From: an uncultured Ignavibacteria bacterium
Lineage (GTDB): Bacteria > Bacteroidota > Ignavibacteria > Ignavibacteriales > Ignavibacteriaceae
Direction: 5' to 3'
Assembly (NCBI GenBank): GCA_937996765.1
Contig: CALKUG010000406.1
Coordinates: 1 to 7,384 of the forward strand
DNA length: 7,384 bases
This document shows positions 4,604 through 7,384 of this stretch, in pieces. The notes under the pieces are model-generated. The model saw nothing but the letters and a program-made list of their open reading frames with translations. It was not told where the DNA came from and made no database searches. The translations under genes and the position numbers were made by a program. The first letter of the stretch is position 1. Each line of letters begins with the position of its first letter.

Positions 4604-7270
4604 ATGCTAAAACCAATTATATTCTTTTTATTGCTCTCCTCAATTCTGTTTTCGCAGATTCACAAACAAATTAAGCTCTACACCCCAATAGGCAATGAAA
4701 TGCAACTTTTGCAATCTTTTGGAATTCAGCCTGATCATGCCGAGCCTACAAAAGATAAAGCATTAGTCTTTTTCCTGGATGAGAAAGAGTATAATAGGTT
4801 TTTACTACTGGGCCTTAAACACACTGTGTTAATTGAGGATTGGCAGCGTTATTACGAAACCGAGAGAGCCATTTCAAACGATGAAATTGAAAGGGCTAAT
4901 AACGCTCGTTTTTACAATGAAGTGAGAGGTTTTCGTTATGGGGCAATGGGCGGAATGTTAACTCTTCAACAGATTTACGATGAATTAGATACCCTGCGTA
5001 TTAATTACCCACATCTAGTATCGGAGAAAATTGTTGTAGGATACTCCTTGCTGAATCGGCCAATCTATGCAATTAAGATATCAGACAATCCGAATAGCGA
5101 CGAACAAGAGCCGGAGGTTCTTTACACTGCCTTACATCATGCAAGAGAACCTCTAAGTATGATGAATCTGTTTTATTTTGCTCACTACCTCTGTGAAAAT
5201 CAAACAAGCGATCCAATAGCCGATTACTTGCTGAAGAATCGTGAAATTTACATTATACCCGTTGTAAATCCCGATGGGTATGAACACAATAGAAGAATTA
5301 ACCCAAGTGGAGGAGGAATGTGGCGTAAAAACCGCCTTTCGGCGGGTGTTGATACCTTTGGCGTTGACTTAAATAGAAATTACGGGAATTACGAGTATTG
5401 GAACGCTCCGAATTTTGGAAGTAGCGAAGATAAGTACGATAATACTTATCGTGGTGCTTCTCCGTTTTCGGAACCAGAAACACGTGCTATCAGAGATTTT
5501 GTTAATTCACATCCAATAAAAAATGTACTAAACTATCACACCTATAGTAACTTACTTATTTATCCTTATGGTGCTAAGTCTGTTGAGACACCCGATTCTC
5601 TTATTTTCCGTAAGTTTGCAAATGATATGACTCAGTATAATTTTTATTCTGCCGGAACGGATATGCAAACAGTTGGGTATTCAACAAGGGGCAACAGCGA
5701 CGATTGGATGTACGATGGTGATTCAAGTAAACCGACAAGACGCATATTTGCAATGACACCTGAGGTTGGTAATTTTACCGATGGATTTTGGCCGTCATTC
5801 AACCGTATTTTACCGCTTGCAAAGGAAAACCTTTATCCTAATCTCTATTATGCTATGGCTGCGGGTTCTTTTATTTCATTAACAGGTTATGACATAAACA
5901 AAGTACAAAAACCCGGTGATACTCTTTTTGTTACACTCAGGTTAAAAAATATAGGATTGGAAAATTCTTCTACTTCTCAAGTTTCTTTAAACAGTACAGA
6001 TGAAAATCTTACATTAATCAGCCCAAATGAATTAACAGTAAACCTCAACTCCCAAGAAGAAAAACAACTCAGTTTGCCTTTTAAATTCGCAATATCCCCT
6101 TCTTATTCCAGTATAGATGTTAAATCACTTATTATGACCGTTAAAGAAGCGGGCAACGTTATCTCAACCGATACCATTAAAATCCGTATCGCCAACGAGG
6201 AAACTAATTTTGAAGAACGTTGCACTCAACTCTCCGGTCTATGGACTTACACCGGAACCGGAACCTCATGGATTGAAACAAACGAAACTTATACATCTTC
6301 CCCTGCTTCTTTCACCGATAGTAAGTTGGGGGAATATATAAATTATACTAATAATGCAATAACTCTTAAAACACCAATTAAACTTGAGCAAACTAAACGC
6401 TACTCTCTCAGGTTCAATACCAAATTCGCATTGGAGCAAGGATACGATTACGTGCGTGTTCGTATTTCGACCAATGGTGGTAGTAATTGGACATCGCTTA
6501 GAGGGAAATTTTCTTCAATTGGTGACGGATCGACAATTCCCGCAGAGCCTATTTACACGGGTGTAAATAACTCCCAATGGCTTGCCGAGGAAATTGACTT
6601 AAAGGATTATTCAGGCAAAGATATCTTATTGCAGTTTAATTTGGTGTCAGATGAAATGATAACAGAAGATGGTTTTTATGTAGATGATATACAGCTTGTC
6701 TCGTTTTCTCCTCTGCCCGTTGAATTAACATCATTCACAGGAGTTGTAAATACCGAAGATATTATTCTGAATTGGAAAACATCTTCTGAAATCAACAATC
6801 ACGGGTTTGAGATTCAAAAACTTATAGAATCTGACTGGGTTACATTAGGATTTATTGAAGGCGCCGGTACAGATACTAAACTCAACGAATACCAATTTGT
6901 AGATAAAAACATTGCAAAAGGATTACAACAGTACCGACTGAAACAAATTGATTTTTCAGGCGATTTTAGCTTTTCACAAGTACTCTCGCTTGAGCACTCC
7001 GGAGTAACCACTTTTTCGGTAACCTCAAACTACCCTAATCCATTTAATCCTTCTACGGTATTTGAAGTTGCTATACCGGAAAAAGGCAATCTAAAAGTGA
7101 GTATTGTAAATTCCATTGGCGAAATTGTAAAAGTAGTTAAAGACGAGGTTTCTGAGCCGGGCACTTACATCATTAACTTTGATGCGTCTCAGCTAAGTGC
7201 GGGTGTCTATTTAGCGGTTATCAATTATGGTAACTCTATCAAAACTCTAAAAATGCTATTGTTAAAATAG
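4604..7270 (+). CDS. Secreted M14 zinc carboxypeptidase with T9SS type A C-terminal sorting domain
   Basis: An 888-residue exported metallopeptidase that should remove C-terminal residues from peptides outside the cell or at its surface. Domains in order: signal peptide 1-17 (SILFS|QIH); a propeptide-like segment at about 19-115; the M14 catalytic domain at about 119-420; a beta-sandwich of CARDB/NEW3 type at about 425-530; a second sandwich at about 537-700 resembling the MAM-like or immune-inhibitor-A accessory domain (ends GFYVDDIQLVSF); an FnIII-like linker at about 704-800 (starts LPVELTSFTG); and a T9SS type A sorting domain at 809-888 (YPNPFNPST, SAGVYLAVI). The catalytic set is complete: zinc ligands His179, Glu182 (HARE) and His312 (YHTYSNLLIYPYG); Arg241, Asn257 and Arg258 for substrate binding; Tyr359; and general base Glu387 (TPEVG). 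Asp366 falls at the carboxypeptidase-B Asp255 position, hinting at basic C-terminal residues as substrates. The gene has its own terminator and appears monocistronic. The fold and export route are secure; the specificity is inferred. Confidence 0.95.
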   Translation: MLKPIIFFLLLSSILFSQIHKQIKLYTPIGNEMQLLQSFGIQPDHAEPTKDKALVFFLDEKEYNRFLLLGLKHTVLIEDWQRYYETERAISNDEIERANNARFYNEVRGFRYGAMGGMLTLQQIYDELDTLRINYPHLVSEKIVVGYSLLNRPIYAIKISDNPNSDEQEPEVLYTALHHAREPLSMMNLFYFAHYLCENQTSDPIADYLLKNREIYIIPVVNPDGYEHNRRINPSGGGMWRKNRLSAGVDTFGVDLNRNYGNYEYWNAPNFGSSEDKYDNTYRGASPFSEPETRAIRDFVNSHPIKNVLNYHTYSNLLIYPYGAKSVETPDSLIFRKFANDMTQYNFYSAGTDMQTVGYSTRGNSDDWMYDGDSSKPTRRIFAMTPEVGNFTDGFWPSFNRILPLAKENLYPNLYYAMAAGSFISLTGYDINKVQKPGDTLFVTLRLKNIGLENSSTSQVSLNSTDENLTLISPNELTVNLNSQEEKQLSLPFKFAISPSYSSIDVKSLIMTVKEAGNVISTDTIKIRIANEETNFEERCTQLSGLWTYTGTGTSWIETNETYTSSPASFTDSKLGEYINYTNNAITLKTPIKLEQTKRYSLRFNTKFALEQGYDYVRVRISTNGGSNWTSLRGKFSSIGDGSTIPAEPIYTGVNNSQWLAEEIDLKDYSGKDILLQFNLVSDEMITEDGFYVDDIQLVSFSPLPVELTSFTGVVNTEDIILNWKTSSEINNHGFEIQKLIESDWVTLGFIEGAGTDTKLNEYQFVDKNIAKGLQQYRLKQIDFSGDFSFSQVLSLEHSGVTTFSVTSNYPNPFNPSTVFEVAIPEKGNLKVSIVNSIGEIVKVVKDEVSEPGTYIINFDASQLSAGVYLAVINYGNSIKTLKMLLLK

Positions 7271-7316
7271 CAGTAACAACAAGTTTTAATTGAAATTAAG
7301 TTTTCTTTTGACCATT

Positions 7317-7350
7317 GCCGCCGGAATCTCCCGGCGGCTTTTTAATTTTT
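7317..7350 (+). terminator. Intrinsic terminator after the M14 peptidase gene
   Basis: A perfect 8-bp GC-only stem (GCCGCCGG at 7317-7324 pairing with CCGGCGGC at 7331-7338) encloses a 6-nt loop, AATCTC, and is followed at once by TTTTT, then AA and TTTTT. It lies 46 nt after the TAG stop. There is no T-run on the other side of the stem, so it should act only on rightward transcription. The stem stands out strongly from the AT-rich surroundings. Confidence 0.93.
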
Positions 7351-7384
7351 GGCTTAAACATCAGACACTCAATCCCACTCGATT

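Noticed and set aside
4114..4674. Short plus-strand open frames across the phosphatase gene and into the intergenic region
   Set aside because: They overlap the conserved phosphatase coding sequence or the start of the peptidase gene in another frame, have no recognisable domain, and compete with far better supported genes.
1..7384. CRISPR arrays, tRNA or rRNA genes, insertion sequences, phage or defence genes
   Set aside because: No regularly spaced repeats, cloverleaf-like segments, transposase motifs or terminal inverted repeats were seen on either strand; the space is filled by ordinary coding sequence.
7351..7384. Possible start of another feature at the right edge
   Set aside because: The last 34 bases after the terminator are too short to support a gene or promoter on either strand.

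Overview
The window is about 7.4 kb of AT-rich bacterial DNA with five protein-coding genes and almost no spare space. Two features place it in the Fibrobacterota-Chlorobiota-Bacteroidota (FCB) superphylum. The last gene ends in a type IX secretion (T9SS) type A sorting domain carrying the motif NYPNPFNPST. It also has a preceding linker beginning LPVELTSFTG, of a kind I associate with Ignavibacteria, Kryptonia and related lineages more than with classical Bacteroidetes. A good AGGAG ribosome binding site before that gene also fits the Ignavibacteria/Chlorobi side, since many Bacteroidetes hardly use Shine-Dalgarno sites. The lineage is an inference from memory of these families, not a search result.

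Layout. From the left edge to 1583 (+) is the 3' part of recQ, a DNA repair helicase: second helicase lobe, zinc site, RQC winged helix, HRDC domain and an extra C-terminal helical/HTH-like domain. It converges on a DUF302 gene (1580-1966, -), and the two stop codons share the palindrome TTAA. Upstream of the DUF302 gene on the minus strand lie a three-POTRA Omp85/TamA-like outer-membrane protein (2030-4042, GTG start) and a low-molecular-weight protein-tyrosine phosphatase (4048-4521). The phosphatase and the Omp85 gene are 5 nt apart and are almost certainly co-transcribed; the DUF302 gene, 63 nt further on, may be the third gene of that operon. An 82-bp divergent intergenic region separates the phosphatase from a large secreted M14 zinc carboxypeptidase (4604-7270, +), which is followed by a strong intrinsic terminator at 7317-7350.

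How the genes fit together. The minus-strand cluster pairs a cytoplasmic phosphatase with an envelope-assembly protein. The divergent gene encodes an exported protease that needs a T9SS, which is not present in the window. Both exported proteins have a predicted signal-peptidase site with Gln directly after the cleavage point, consistent with the Q-rule described for Bacteroidetes. recQ appears to be an unrelated housekeeping neighbour.

I see no CRISPR array, insertion sequence, tRNA, rRNA, phage gene or defence island, and I found no convincing undescribed system. The most useful leads are the phosphatase-Omp85 coupling, the carboxypeptidase-B-like pocket residue in the M14 enzyme, the +1 Gln pattern and the interlocked stop codons.
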